A stretch of DNA of 64,000 bases from contig NW_026570294.1 of NCBI RefSeq assembly GCF_019649055.1, forward strand, positions 496,001 through 560,000. Direction: 5' to 3'. The notes beneath the pieces are model-generated. The model worked only from the letters and a program-made list of their open reading frames with translations, was not told where the DNA came from and searched no databases. Both the position numbers and the translations under genes were made by a program. The stretch is from Paramacrobiotus metropolitanus (taxonomy: Eukaryota > Tardigrada > Eutardigrada > Parachela > Macrobiotidae). Shown piece by piece: positions 44,670 to 56,800 of the stretch. The stretch's first letter is position 1. Each line of letters begins with the position of its first letter.

Positions 44670-45076
44670 AAGGTCGCTTTCATGTTGTCCTCCAGAACGT
44701 CTGCCGGAAAGCTACACAGGATGGCCTTTTTGCGGAGTTTATTTGCGAAATCCAAAAGAGTTTCGCCCGTATCCTGCTTCAGTACAAAGTACTTGGCCCA
44801 TTCGGTGGATTTCAGTGTCTTCTTCACGTATGCCCTTTCGAGTTTAGCGAGAACTTCTGCGAGTGTCTTGTCGGCTGGATCGTTCGGCAGGCACATAGCG
44901 TGTACCATTTCATAGGCTTCCACACCTAATGAATCCAGTAGAACCCGCTTCTGCTCCTCTTCGTCGGTGACCTTCTGGAGTTTAATGAAGTTCTGGTACC
45001 GTGACCTCCAAGACATCCACGCCATCTTGTTGGGCTCGAACTTTAACAGGATAGGAAGCGTCGTTTCGTCCGTCAT
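44666..45076 (-). CDS. gag: Gypsy gag N-terminal part
   Basis: The ATG at 45076 follows the putative primer-binding site by about 60 bases. The 136 codons show the retrotransposon gag/capsid pattern (W-SRYQNFI, LLDSLGVEAYE, TLLDFANKLRKKAILC). The frame stops at 44666 inside the capsid region, not at a normal gag-pol border; the continuation is in the minus-one frame. The break falls in a run of T in the coding strand. Confidence 0.82.
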   Translation of the reverse strand: MTDETTLPILLKFEPNKMAWMSWRSRYQNFIKLQKVTDEEEQKRVLLDSLGVEAYEMVHAMCLPNDPADKTLAEVLAKLERAYVKKTLKSTEWAKYFVLKQDTGETLLDFANKLRKKAILCSFPADVLEDNMKATF

Positions 45077-45136
45077 CGTCGTGAATCAGCGCGTGATAAA
45101 TTCGTAAGAGTTTTTAGTACTACCTTCACGCCAGTT

Positions 45137-45246
45137 TGTCGTGAATTACTAGTTTATTGGCGAGCTCGCTATCGCATACTGACTCAGCATATCGAACTGC
45201 ATCAGCTGACAATACATAAACATAACAGTCGTTGCTACGTGCTACA
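45137..45246 (-). repeat. 5' LTR of the Gypsy element
   Basis: 110 bp, identical to the other LTR. It carries the promoter function of the element by family knowledge. It is followed on the outside by TATAC. Confidence 0.93.
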
Positions 45247-45251
45247 TATAC

Positions 45252-46340
45252 CAACAACTGCTTTTCTGTTAAAAGTGATGTATTTCTCTAGACAAAAAAG
45301 CAGTTGAAGATATTTAAAAAGTCCATATGGGAAAGAAATGCCACGAGGTCCTGAGTTTGGCGAGATGGGGTAAGAAATTTACTGTATACATGACCTTGAT
45401 TTGCACGAAGGCAAACGATCCCGGTTTAATTTTTTCAAAAAACTTTTCTTAATTTGATAGCCTTTAAAATTCTCTGTTGAATGAGTCTAAACAATTCACG
45501 GTCCGACCACAGACCCACGAGAAACAGACAAAAACACGAGACCGCCATTTTTTTCGACCACCCGGTACAGCATTGTACGTTTGCACGTTGTACGAGAATA
45601 AAAATATTAGAAAGAAAGCGTGTATACGCGCAAGCTCATATGAATTCACCGTTGCGCCACTATGCCCACGGAAGGGTCAGATTTTTTATGTAGAAAACAT
45701 TGTACATGTATTTTGTATCAGTAATTGATTCTACAAGGGATTTGATTATATTTTCAACTTGTACAAGCCAATGCCATTTACATTTAAACTTTAAAAACCC
45801 AATAATTCTACATCCACTCGTGCTCGCATGGCTTTCTGGATTGTGACTTTTTGAGACTCCGTATTAAAACGTTAACTTTCGTTTCACTGTAATACTATCC
45901 ACCGCATTTCCTGAGCGCTCCATTCAGTTTCCACGCTATCCCATTTAACAAGCACAAATTCTAACATTATAAATAGGATTATAGGAGTATTAAATTAGTC
46001 CGACTTTATGCGCTACGATCTTTTGGAGTGGACACAATAACACTGTCCAGAACCGAAGCGCATATACTGTAGTACTCATAAGCCACAGCATTGCCCAGTG
46101 AAAAACGTTAGGATTAGCGTTATTTAGTTTCAACTTTATCTCAATTGTAAAAACAAAAGATCAGACAAAAAAATGTGAATTCAATTATCATTATTAACTG
46201 GAAATCAGCCTGGGGTTGCACAGTGCGAATGTAACGCTGCTGGATAATCAAGGCCAGATCGGCGAGGAGGGAGCTGGAGTCAAAAGGCCGACAGCAGACA
46301 GCTGGCGTAGCATGGAGGACACGATGCCAATTTTTGGTTT
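45252..46340. other. Intergenic sequence with a dispersed block and a CPAP1 fragment
   Basis: 46010-46120 is a copy of the dispersed block seen at 22.6, 33.3 and 53.6 kb. 46228-46275 (plus strand) closely resembles part of the last exon of the CPAP1-like gene (around GDVTLLDNQDQIGEEEL). No intact exon is present. Confidence 0.5.
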
Positions 46341-47640
46341 TTAGTTTTGCGCCGCTTTCCCCCTGCTCACTGTGGTCGAATTAACAGTGGATGAAGGCGC
46401 TACTGTACCTGGAGAAGAGCAAAACATAATTACTTAACTATAACTTCGTCCTTCAAATTCTCAAACGCATTCGTTACTATTACAAACTGCCTGGTTCATC
46501 AAGGAGATTATAAATATATACAACATAAAACAAAAAATACTGTGAACAGACTGGTAATTTCTTTTTTCGTGTCATACACGTTGCAGAACTTGAATTCGCT
46601 TGGTGTGTACCGTGAGTCACGGAGCGTCTGCGCCGATGAGGACACGTCTTCTCCAGGACCAGCATGGTCACAAAACCCGCGGAGAAGAACACAACACCGA
46701 CGGATACGGTGGCAGTGGTCACCCACAGCCATTCCGGGAAGTACGAAAAACGGCCCGGTATGGCCGCCTTCTTCACCGTCTCCACAGCCGGTCGGGGAGG
46801 AGTAACTCCCTTGACAACGCTACCCTGGACTTGAACAGATTGCAGCGCAACAGCATCCACTGCGCTGATTACCTGTTTCGTGCTGGATTCCACTCGCAGT
46901 GCACGAAACCCGATTGTAGCTTCGCTGGTTAACGGAAAGGAATCAGTCGTCGCCTGGTCATCGTGTACGACCGCTTGTAACGGATGACCGCGTAACACAC
47001 GCGCTGATGTCGCTTCACCGTGGTCAGCAGATTCAACGGCGGTCAATACCGGCGACATGGTGATGCTGCGAGAAGCCCGGACAGACAGGTTGGTCAACGG
47101 ATTGTGAGCTAGAAAGTGAACGGTGACCGTGGTGGAGTTTTATGCCGTCGCGACTCTGTATCGTCCAGGTGGTGGTCGTGTGCCTAACGTCAAAAGTAAA
47201 ACCATAGTTAAATAATAATTTATGAGAATAGCGTCTTACAAACTGCCGAACTTAATAAACAGCGAAATAACGAAAAGTTCGACTTGAGGCAATTAGGCAA
47301 ATATGGCGCGCAACGTCTCTACTGTAAAATATATCTGACGTGGCTCCCACCGTCTCTGTATCCAGTTCTAGTTTTGGTTCTTCTTCCTTGCGTACGGGAC
47401 GATCTAAATAAACTGGGTGTCCAATTTGGCCGCGCAGTAATCTGGTCTTTCTCGATTCTGGTTCTCGTAAAACCTGTTTTAGCCTAAAATTCTTCAGTAC
47501 TTTGGTCCCTCGAAGCGCTGCATAAGCAATTCGAGTTGGGATGCGCTAGTTCTAGCAGCATCGTTGTAATCCGGGAGCCTTGGGATGAGGAGTCACGAAC
47601 TGACCGTTGTCCACGCTCCAAACAGTTTCAGTGTTTCACT
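46341..47640 (-). pseudogene. Partial pseudogene copy of the Ig-superfamily gene (3' end)
   Basis: The tail exon (46341-46408) and the membrane exon (46611-47183) match those of the gene at 53.8-57.7 kb. A shrunken piece of the preceding Ig exon lies near 47520-47640. The transmembrane segment (WLWVTTATVSVGVVFFSAGF) and the RRRRS stop-transfer end are conserved. The membrane exon has an indel near 47150 that breaks the frame. The conserved Ig cysteine in VHCQAHNPL is Phe here. No further Ig exons are found upstream; the kinase gene begins instead. Confidence 0.7.
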
Positions 47641-48070
47641 TCAGTGTTTTCAAATGGCGAGACGTGGAATCAACAAGTTATTCTTATCTTATGAACGAAA
47701 GAATTTTAGCGGCAAATTTTTTGGAATCATTCTGAAAAGAGCACATTAACGCTTTGTCAAAGCACTGATTACTTCTGAATTACGAGCGGTTGTTGATCAT
47801 AAACATCATAATTATTTGATTTAAATCGAACACTCAACACAAGAATTTTAGATATACTCCATTATCCCTCAACCTCGACACATATGCTAAGCAATGATAT
47901 AAAAAAAGAATTATGCAGTGATGCGATAAGGATTATTCGTCCGATTTCTAGTTATGAAGACATCTTGAAACAGCGTGGCGCGCGAAAAGTTAGGAATTTC
48001 TTGTTGTAGACTGCATTGAAAAAACACACGATATTTCAGTCCTCGATCATATCAGCAAAATGGATCTCGA

Positions 48071-51000
48071 TTAGATTTCTTCAAGGTCGTGCACCAGAGC
48101 CGAAGAAGTCAATCGCTGGTCGCTGTTTTCATGGAAACATTTCTGTATTATAATATCAAGCTGACTGCGGACTTTCGACAGTGCTTTTGGTTCCCAATCT
48201 TCTAAATCAGTCCTCACAAGTGGAACAAATCCGTCTACAATTTTCCACATCAAAGCGTACTCGTTAACGTTATTGACCGAGAAGCGTTCTTCAACTCCGT
48301 TTTTGTGGAGTAGTTTTTCTTGGTTTCCGGTATTACAGTCTACAAGGTCAAGAAGGATCCAGCCGAAACTCCAAATGTCGGTTTTTCTTCCGGGTTCTTC
48401 CTCGTTTAGTTGAAAAACTTTTTTCACCATCTCGGGCGACATGTATCGCAGTGTGCCGCGAAGATGTGTAACATCTTTTGAGCATGTTTTATTCTGCATC
48501 ATGACAACACGGTCGTCCAAGTCACCAATGCACAAACTATAGGCGTCCACTCTGTCGTCTGCTGACTTCTTCTTCAATAACACATTAGCTGGTTTTAAAT
48601 CTCCGTGAATTACATTATTTTCGTGTAGGTAGCACAACCCTTCTGCGATCTGCATTGCAAAGTATGTAACCTGTTGCAAAGCCAGTCTCTTCTTTTGATC
48701 CAAGGAATTAATGAAGCCGTTCAGGTCACCCCCTGCATCAAAAAGTGACCAATAAAGCAATTAAATGTTTGTCGAAATTTAATCACCAACCTGGACAATA
48801 CTCCATCATTAGCTCAACAAGATCTGGGTTGACTTTCACTTTGTGATACATCACAATGTTTTTATGATTCAAGGACAATAAAGTCACCCATTTATTGACT
48901 TCTGCATTGTCGCTCGATCTCTTGAGCAGCTGAACTCGCTTAACAGCAACGGTTCGGTCTCCTTTGTAACTGCCTCGGTTTGTGACGGTGGCCTTGTACA
49001 CAACTCCAAATCTGCCATAGCTTATTAGACTGTTTGCATTGAAATCGTACTCGCAGTCACTGCCAAACGTTGCGAAGGTAGCCGCGAAGAGACCTGTACC
49101 CGGCTGTTGAAAGTTCTCGCCCATTTCGGTAGACTTCCCGACAACCGCATCAGCGAGTTTTGATGCCGGAAAGTTTGTTTCTACCTTCGATTCACTGCTG
49201 AAGCCCGCGCTTTCTGCGAAAAAACGAAGCACTTATTATTTGTAGTTTTTCGCGCAAGCTTGTAGTCTTCTAGTAACCGATAACATTCGACGTACGAAAA
49301 GCATTGAGCAACTCGTACACCCACGCCATAAAATGAACGAAGTACTCGTATCTTATGTGGCGGGTATGAGAGGCGTCAAAGCCTTACACAGGGAGCATAC
49401 AAAAATACAAAATCAGGGAGCATACAAAATATTTATTGCATTACTGTACATACAAAATTTTTTAATGTTTTAACATTGTGTTAATACACTGTTGAATAAG
49501 TCCTTCAGTTACGCCATTAAATGCGCCTTGTGGTCAGCAAAGCCGTAAAGACGTGAGGCTTTGATTTATACCGTTTCTTCAGATCTGCTGAAGGAATCTA
49601 CTTTCCCACGTAGATTTTCAACCATTAACAGATTGATGTACCTGCCAGCTGCAAGTGAACGTACTGGCCCGTATTAGAGTAGGCTATAATATTAAATGCT
49701 GGGACTTAATACCTTCCGGGCTTGCTTGGGCCCGCATAGGCGTTCCGGGGCTAGTCTGTTGGAACGATTGCGACTTGAGGCTATTAATCATCGAGTCCAA
49801 GTTGTAGCAGCGGTACTCATCTGGATCGATGGATAAACTTCTTAGAAACCCGTTGGTAGCCATTTCTGCGGAAAAAGAGCGGTACACTGGCTGATAAAAT
49901 TTATAAGAGCGTTGTGGATACCCCGATTCTCCGCAAGCACCATTCTGCTGATTCATGGCTGGTTAGAATGACGAACAACAAAATGCGCATTAATCGTCTA
50001 CACAAAGCCTCATTGGATTTCTGTGAGTTCGAAACATTTGCATTCCCGAAAACCCTCTACCCAAGACGGCAGTCAAACAAGAGCGGCATAAAATTGGTAA
50101 GGGACAAAATGTGTTCAGCGGGAATCTATTAGCAATTTAGTAGCTAGCCTCAAAACATATTCGTCGATAAGACTTAATCAGGGCCGTAGGCTAGTGTAGT
50201 TTTGTATACGAATAATGCTATGAAATCTGGAATAATGCTAAGCATTTTACAGTTGGAGTTATACAAATTTTACAATTTGTATAACTCCTAAGCATTATAC
50301 AAATTGCTAGAATTTGATTATTGCTAAGCATTACACGAATCAGCGGCTTCGGAATAATGCTAAAACGCATACCAGATTTTTTATTTTTAGAAAATGTGTA
50401 TGTCATTGCATTGTGATAAAGCACTAAATAATAAACATACTTAAAAATCAATATCAAAGCGCCGATGAATTTTCGTGTCCATCAAAACTTCAAAAACGCT
50501 GAAAAATGTTCTGCAGATGTAATAATGCCTGCAGTGAAAAAGCCGATGAAATTTCGACGTTGGCAGTTAGTAATACGTTCATTTTTAAGTTCTTCAGACT
50601 AAATTTATGGAATTAAAAAATTTTTGAAATACGAAATTCTATATGAATTTTAGCATTATTCAACATCGGAGATTCGTATAATTCGTTACTATTATTCGCA
50701 TAATTCGCATTATTCATTACTATAGTACACGAATCAATATACAGCCCGTAGCGAGTACTGTAAGATAGAGTTCTGCGTGAGACCAGTGTCCCGCACTGTG
50801 GATAATGTTGTGTACCATACCACCAGGAAGTTATTTTTAACGATTTGCACGTGCAACAGGTGTACTGCATGACAGTGCACGTACTGTACCTTTTATATTC
50901 TCTAACAGTATGATCCTCTGCGTGCGTGGAAAACTCTCAAAAAAAGCTTCCATTACATCTCCGTTGTCGCTTCTTAAGGCCAAAAGGCAGCCTTTGACGA

Positions 51001-51490
51001 TGTTCACATGTTTATATTTGCGCATTCTTTCTCCGCGGGTGACGCATCGCACAACAGCCGGAATGTTGCTTGTAATAGCCAGTTCAAGAACTGTTACTCC
51101 CTGGGGGCCTTGAAAACCAAGATTACAATCTGGGTGAGAAGCCAACAACTCAATTTTCTGTAATGTAGCCGTTGTTGTTTCGACTTTGCCCGCAATCGCG
51201 GCGGAAAACATTATTGCAGTCATCGGCCCGTAAAATGTGTTGACCAACTTGTTGACTTCCAGTCGGGGGCACTGAAGAAGTACGCGGAAAACTTCGACGC
51301 TGACAAAATTTGCAAGCCCAGTCGTAATGGGGATTTCTCCATCTTTTTCTTCGTTTACATTGATGCGGTCGTCCGAGCACAGGCGACGTACCAACTGAAC
51401 ATCACCAAGATAGATCGCGTCATGCAATGTTTTGTGGTCCTCTTCCGTAGGGGCATTCGTGGAACGTGAATTGACATTCGGCTCTAGCAT
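48071..51490 (-). CDS. Ankyrin-repeat protein kinase (MAP3K/TKL-like)
   Basis: Four exons (50890-51490, 49713-49958, 48791-49213, 48071-48732) all join in phase 1 to 643 residues. Exon 1 encodes ankyrin-type repeats (TLHDAIYLGDVQLVRRL, then ELLASHPDCNLG). Exon 2 is a Ser-rich linker. The kinase spans about residues 335-640: Gly loop YGRFGVVYKA, VAVKRV with the ATP-binding Lys, HGDLKPANVLL for the catalytic loop, GDLDD where DFG is expected, MSPEM for APE and DIWSFGW. The metal-binding Asp is kept in DLD, and HRD is HGD. It probably is active, but this is not certain. Exon 2 starts with its own ATG (49956), so the kinase and ankyrin parts could be separate genes. Phase agreement favours one gene. 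Confidence 0.72.
50255..50288. repeat. Perfect 15-bp stem, 4-base loop, in an intron
   Basis: 50255-50269 and 50274-50288 are exact inverted complements (GGAGTTATACAAATT). Around it, the string AATAATGCTAA or GCTAAGCATT recurs about five times between 50215 and 50360. It lies in the long first intron of the ankyrin-kinase gene. Confidence 0.6.
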
Positions 51491-52552
51491 GAAAATATTA
51501 TTTGCAGTAACTGGCGCACTGAGTTTTGCTCAAACAGCACCAGTTGTACAATTTACCGGAATCCGGTCGCATGTTGTCTTTGCTCATGATAGATGAGGAC
51601 TCGAGGAGCAGATAAGTGTATACACAAGGTACACCTAAACAAAGCCAGAATACGATAAAAAGCGGCAGATTTGTGTGTTGTACCGTTAAATTCTTGCTGT
51701 TGTGAACTGCCCTGGTTTGGAACCTACTAGATAGCAGCTGCACCATACACAAAGAGTGGTAATCTCGTATAATCACTTACTTGCAGTTTTCCCAACCTTT
51801 GCGCGTTTTTGAAAGCGTTTGCTCACAGAAACGACGAGCGTTTAAGCCAACACTACATCTAACGAGAATGCACGAATCGGCCTTGACTGTGAGAACTACG
51901 TAACATATCAGTTTGTGTAATGATGGGCAAAGTGTGGAGTTCTACATTTGCTCTAGGCGCATTTGTTATCTGATCGTCGAAAATCTGATTTTTCAGCAAA
52001 AGTGGGCACATCATGTTTTGTGCATATGTAATTGAAGTAAGCAAGTGCAGCATGTACTGCTCGCAATACAAGGAAAAGCGGTTTTTCATTTCGACGTATT
52101 CTATAGTTTATACAGTAGACAGTGATCGTACAACGGGTTAGAACTAGAACCTTAGACAAAATAGATAGAAAGATTGACAATGCAGTCGCTGTACTCTGTA
52201 GACCAGTGGTAAGGCAGACGGCTACAGGGCAGGTAGCATGGGTTCATTTCCTTAATTGGCAGATTTTTTGCTTTGTTTCCGTAATACTTTGAAGTTCCAG
52301 CACGCTGTGTCGCGAAATTCACCTACTCGGTAGCTGCCGTACGTGACCTTCCTGCATACCACCGGTATTTTTTAGCAGAGGTATCGCCATCCTTCGCGCT
52401 AGTCCTGTGGTGAATTCCAACTGTCGTCAGAGGCGGAAATACAACAAGGCGATCCAAATGGTCACTTTGAATATACAGCCCTGCGCGTCTCTTGTCTCTT
52501 ACACTTCTGTAGTGTGAGTGGCGTTTTTGCGATATCCAACACGAAACAAAGC
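51491..52552. other. Intergenic sequence upstream of the ankyrin-kinase gene
   Basis: No coding exon was recognised. A tRNA-like relic lies at 52195-52255. The small ORFs have no domain features. Confidence 0.4.
52195..52255 (+). other. tRNA-like relic or SINE head (weak)
   Basis: TGTAGACCAGTGGTAAGG resembles a tRNA D-arm/A-box, and GGTTCATTTCC, about 35 bases later, resembles a B-box (GGTTCRANNCC) with changes. No complete cloverleaf with a matched acceptor stem can be drawn by eye. It could be a tRNA pseudogene, a tRNA-derived SINE head or chance. Confidence 0.25.
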
Positions 52553-52898
52553 GGACAGGCCGAACGGAAGAAAACCGCGAAGTACCAGAACATCGCCCAG
52601 GATCACCTGTTCCGTGCAGTGGGCGTGGAGACAGTAGGACCACTCGGACCGGAAGCCTCTCGGCTGATCAGTGAACTGGGCAAGATGATATGGCAGGAAA
52701 CAGGCGAGATACGTGCAACTGAGTATCTGCGCCAGAGGTTCAGCATCGAAATCCAGCGTGGAAACGCCGCATCCGTCCTGGGAACGGCACCAGCTTCGGC
52801 TGATTTAGATCAAATGTTCTCAGTGATTCGGGCGCCTGTTTCTGCTGTCTGTTGATGCTGCGTCATGCTTCTGTTTTTCATTTGTTTAATTGATAGCT
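52553..52898 (+). mobile_element. 5'-truncated copy of the non-LTR retrotransposon
   Basis: From AGGCCGAACGGAAG onward this is nearly identical to the 3' part of the element at 23.2-24.8 kb: the last 96 or so codons, the stop and about 45 bp of 3' untranslated sequence. Similarity ends at GATAGCT (52892-52898). Loss of the 5' end with an intact 3' end is the normal product of target-primed reverse transcription. The near identity points to recent activity of the family. Confidence 0.85.
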
Positions 52899-53817
52899 GT
52901 ATTATTAACAAATAAAAAAGCGGACTGCAATTAACTTGACCATGATACGTACTCGTACTCGTATAATTATCACGAGAAGTAGTGAACATTCTCAAAGCTG
53001 AAAGTCGGATTAAGAAAAACAAAAAAATTACGGTTTAAATTGGGAATTCGTGTCACCACTAACAACTGAGAACGGAAATACAACAGTTTGTCAAGGAATA
53101 ATACGATTGCACTTTACAAGTATACAATGTTGTAAACCTGCTGTTAGGTAGAAGTACAATTGTACATTAGTTATCCTAATTATGACGCTTTTCTCGTTTT
53201 ATTTTCCTCCTCATAGTGACGCGAATGACGGAAGTACAGTCTCACGAGTAAGCAAACAACCATGGAATGTGGTCGCATGAACTCGTAACAAACACAAGAA
53301 GCAATTTCACTAAGGGAAGTAATCCGGGTGCACAGCCCCAAATTTGGGTACATGGATACGAACGTTCGCTTTTGCGTACTCCCAAATACTTTTTATCATT
53401 ACTGTTATATGGCATTCTGTTGCCCAGTGATTTGTCTACATTCGCCTGTAATCCGTATGTACGCGCAACATTCGGTTGGGAGTATTAATGGGTGAGATAA
53501 GGCTCCTACAGTTCCAAAAAGTTTATTTGCACTGACGTGTACCAAACGTCTGGAAGTAAGCTTTTGGAGTGGACATAATAACATTTGCAAGAACTGAAGT
53601 AGTACTCATAATCCACAGTATTATCCAGTAAAAAACGCTAGGATCAGCTGAAGCGCGTTGACGTCAAAGTTACCGTCAAAGTTTGGAAAGATAAAAGATC
53701 AAACATCAAATTTAAACTTTCTTATCATTATCAGCCTCAAATTTGTCTGAATTTTCATTATCCATGGCGCGAATGTAACGCTGCTGAATCATCAAGGCCG
53801 CAGCGGCGAAAACAGAG
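52899..53817. other. Intergenic sequence with a dispersed block and a CPAP1 fragment
   Basis: 53545-53650 is a copy of the dispersed block. 53768-53815 (plus strand) resembles the last exon of the CPAP1-like gene, more decayed than the 46.2-kb fragment. No gene is seen. Confidence 0.45.
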
Positions 53818-56800
53818 TCAAAAGGCCGACTGCAGACTCAGAAGACACCGGCGTTGCATGGTGGAGGGCACGGTGTCGAGTTTCGGTTTTTGGTTTCTCG
53901 CCGCTTTCCGCCCGCTGGCTGTGGTTGTATTAATAGTGGAAGAAGGCGCTGGTGTGCCTGGAACAGAACAGAACATATACAGCAAGCTGACCTATAACTC
54001 TGTGCATCGGAATTTCCCAAACTGTTCTTTATGATCAATCACTGCTTCGTCCATCAAGGCGATCCTAATACACGGTTTACACGCGCTATACTGCCGTTTA
54101 ACGCAATAATGCGGAAAGAAGCGCTTCTCCGTTAAAACTTAAACCAATGCCGGAGATTTAAGCGCAACGGAGGTGTTCCTGCTGCATGCCGTTTACTGAA
54201 TCAAATTTTAAATACGGTATGTGAACCGCTAACTGGCTGGTTAATTTCCAATTTCCTGTCTGTACAAGCTATTGGACAAGCATAGACAGATAATGTACAA
54301 GAATGAATTTGATTGGTGCGCACCTTGGTTCACGAAGCGCCGACGCCGATTAGGACACGTCTTCTCCAGGACCAGCATGGTAACAAAGCATGCGGAGAAG
54401 AAAACGACAACGACGGATACGGTGGCAATGGTAATCAATAGCCACTCCGGTAAGTACGGAGAACTGGCCAGTATGGCCACCTTCTTCACCGCCTCCACAG
54501 CCGGTCGGGCAGCAGTAACCCCCCTGACAACGCCACCCTGGACTCGAACAGATTGCAGTGTAACAGCACCCACCACGCTGGTGACCCGTGCCGTGCTGGA
54601 TTCCGCCAACAGTGCACTAGACGCGGCTGTGGTTTCGCTGCTTAACGGAACGGAACCAGTCGTCGTCTGGCCATCGTGCACGATCGTTTGTAACGGTCGA
54701 CCGACTCGCGTCGATGTCGTTTCCCCTTGGTCAGCAGGTTCAACGGCAGTCAGTACCGGCGACACGGTGATGATGCGGGAAGCGCGGGCAGTACGGTTGG
54801 CCAACGGGTTGTGAGCTTGGCAGTGGACGGTGACCGTGGTGGCGTTTCTGTCGGCGCGAATCTGTATCGTCGCCGAGGTGGTCGTGGCGCCTAATGTCAA
54901 CAATACAACCATAATTAAATCGTAAGATAAGAGTTACATCATAAGATAGGACCCTCTTTAAAAACGGCCAAACCGAAATAACGAAAGCAGCGAAATAACG
55001 AAACTTTGGACTTAAAGCATTCAGGATACAACGGCGAGCCACGTCACTACTATAAAGTATGTAGCTGCGATATGGCTCCCACTGTATCTAAACCTCTTGG
55101 GTAAAGAACGATCTAATTGAAGGCCTTCGGTTTGGCCACTTAGTGACCTGGCTTTTGCCGCTTATAGCAATTCGTAATGTTAGCTGCTAAGGTTGCAGCC
55201 TTTTTCAACCTGCAGTCCTAGAGTGCTTTGCTTCCTCGAAGCGCTACATAAGCAATTCGAATCGAGATGCTCCAGTTCTAGCAGCATCGCTGCAACATTT
55301 TATTATACGAGACCCATGGGATGATTACAGGGTTCCTCGGTTTTGAGGTGAACTTGTTCAAACGTAAGGAGCAGACGCTGCGGTACCTACCGTATTTGCC
55401 TCGGTGTTCCATGGGCCGCTGAGGAGCCACGAGCTGACCATTCTCCAAGCTCCACGACATGTGGGCGCCGGGATTGCTCTCATCCGAGTGGCACACCACT
55501 TTAGGCAGGTGTTCGCGCAGCATGACATCCGGGGCGTCTATTCGTGCGTTCGTTGGACCAACTGGAAGAGCAACACGATGCACACCGAATCACAACTATG
55601 CGCCCCGGTTGTACTCACACAGCAGGTCCAACTTGACGCTAGTTTCCTTGCCGTCTGCTTTGCCGCCGTCATCCGCCCACAGTCGGCACTTAATCCAGTG
55701 ACCGTTATAGCGATGGTCAAGAGTATCGTTCAAATAGAATGTCGTGTTTGCGCTGCGCGGACCGGTTAACGCCAGGATGCCAGGTCCCAGAGACTCGTAT
55801 GGACCGGTGGAGCTCTTCGCCATCTGGAATGTCATTTGTAGGGGAACCACCGCAGAATGGGTGGTACACTGGATTTTGTCGCCGCCACCCGCAAACATCG
55901 TTACGCTACCCCTCTGCGCACCGACTATCCAGGGTTTCCTTCTCGGAGCTAGAGAAATCAAGGAGCGTCGATTTTCAGCAGGGCTTCCACATCGCTTGCT
56001 GTAGCTAGCACATTATGTACGTTTATGCTGCTCGTTGAACGAGTGAACGACATACCTTTAACATTCAACCGAATGGGAGGTAATTCGACAATGACAGACT
56101 GATCGTCATTCCCGGTTCCTGCCGTACTATTCAGGACTTTACACGTGAAGTTCGTCTGATGATCAGCGGCGACAGCCTCGAAGAGAAGCACACTGCGGCC
56201 GGTTTCGTTCGTCAGCTGAAAGTGGTTATCTGTCAAAACAGGGACCGTCAACTCGTCGTACCAGCGAGTAATATTGTATTCGAGTAATTTACTGACTGGC
56301 GCAGTATTCTTGGTCCATCTTCACTGAGTTGTGATACCAGGTTACGTATGGTAAAGAGTTATCGCCTTTGATGTAGCATGTCAAATTGACTGGATTTCCC
56401 GCAACGATCCTCACATTCTCCGGCGAAACTTCTTTCCGATTGATCTGGTTATCTGGAGAGCGGATCGGTTATGAAATACTGTAGTGGCTCGCACATCTTG
56501 AACCACAGAGTTGGTATACGGGAAAAAACTGCATCCAATATACACACTCTAACGGGGCAAAATGCACGGCTATGAAATAATGCTTGATTTGATTTTAAGA
56601 TGAATACTCCTTCTGAATCTGTCCAAGAAGTCAAACATTTTCATTAAAATTGTAATTCACCCAAGAAAAAAGATATGTATCTGAGAGCTCGAATTGTTCT
56701 GCAGCTGTAGAATGTTGTCGCTGAACGTACCCCTCCCCCCTCCAGGGGCACCCCAAAAACCACAACAAATCAGTTTTTGAATTCGAGTTGACAGGGAAGC

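Larger units (their letters stand above)
40741..45246 (-). mobile_element. Full-length Ty3/Gypsy LTR retrotransposon
   Basis: The element is 4506 bp, in minus orientation. Both ends are 110-bp LTRs starting TG and ending CA, flanked by a perfect TATAC duplication (40736-40740 and 45247-45251). A likely primer-binding site beginning TGGCG lies three bases inside the 5' LTR (near 45133). A purine run (GGGGGAGA) sits directly before the 3' LTR, near 40851-40861. Gag, protease, RT, RNase H and integrase parts are present in the usual Gypsy order but are spread over three frames. The LTRs are identical over their full length, which implies a recent insertion. Confidence 0.95.

Noticed and set aside
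54272-54814. Plus-strand ORF of 180 codons
   Set aside because: It is antisense to the transmembrane exon of the Ig gene, which has phase-consistent splice sites.
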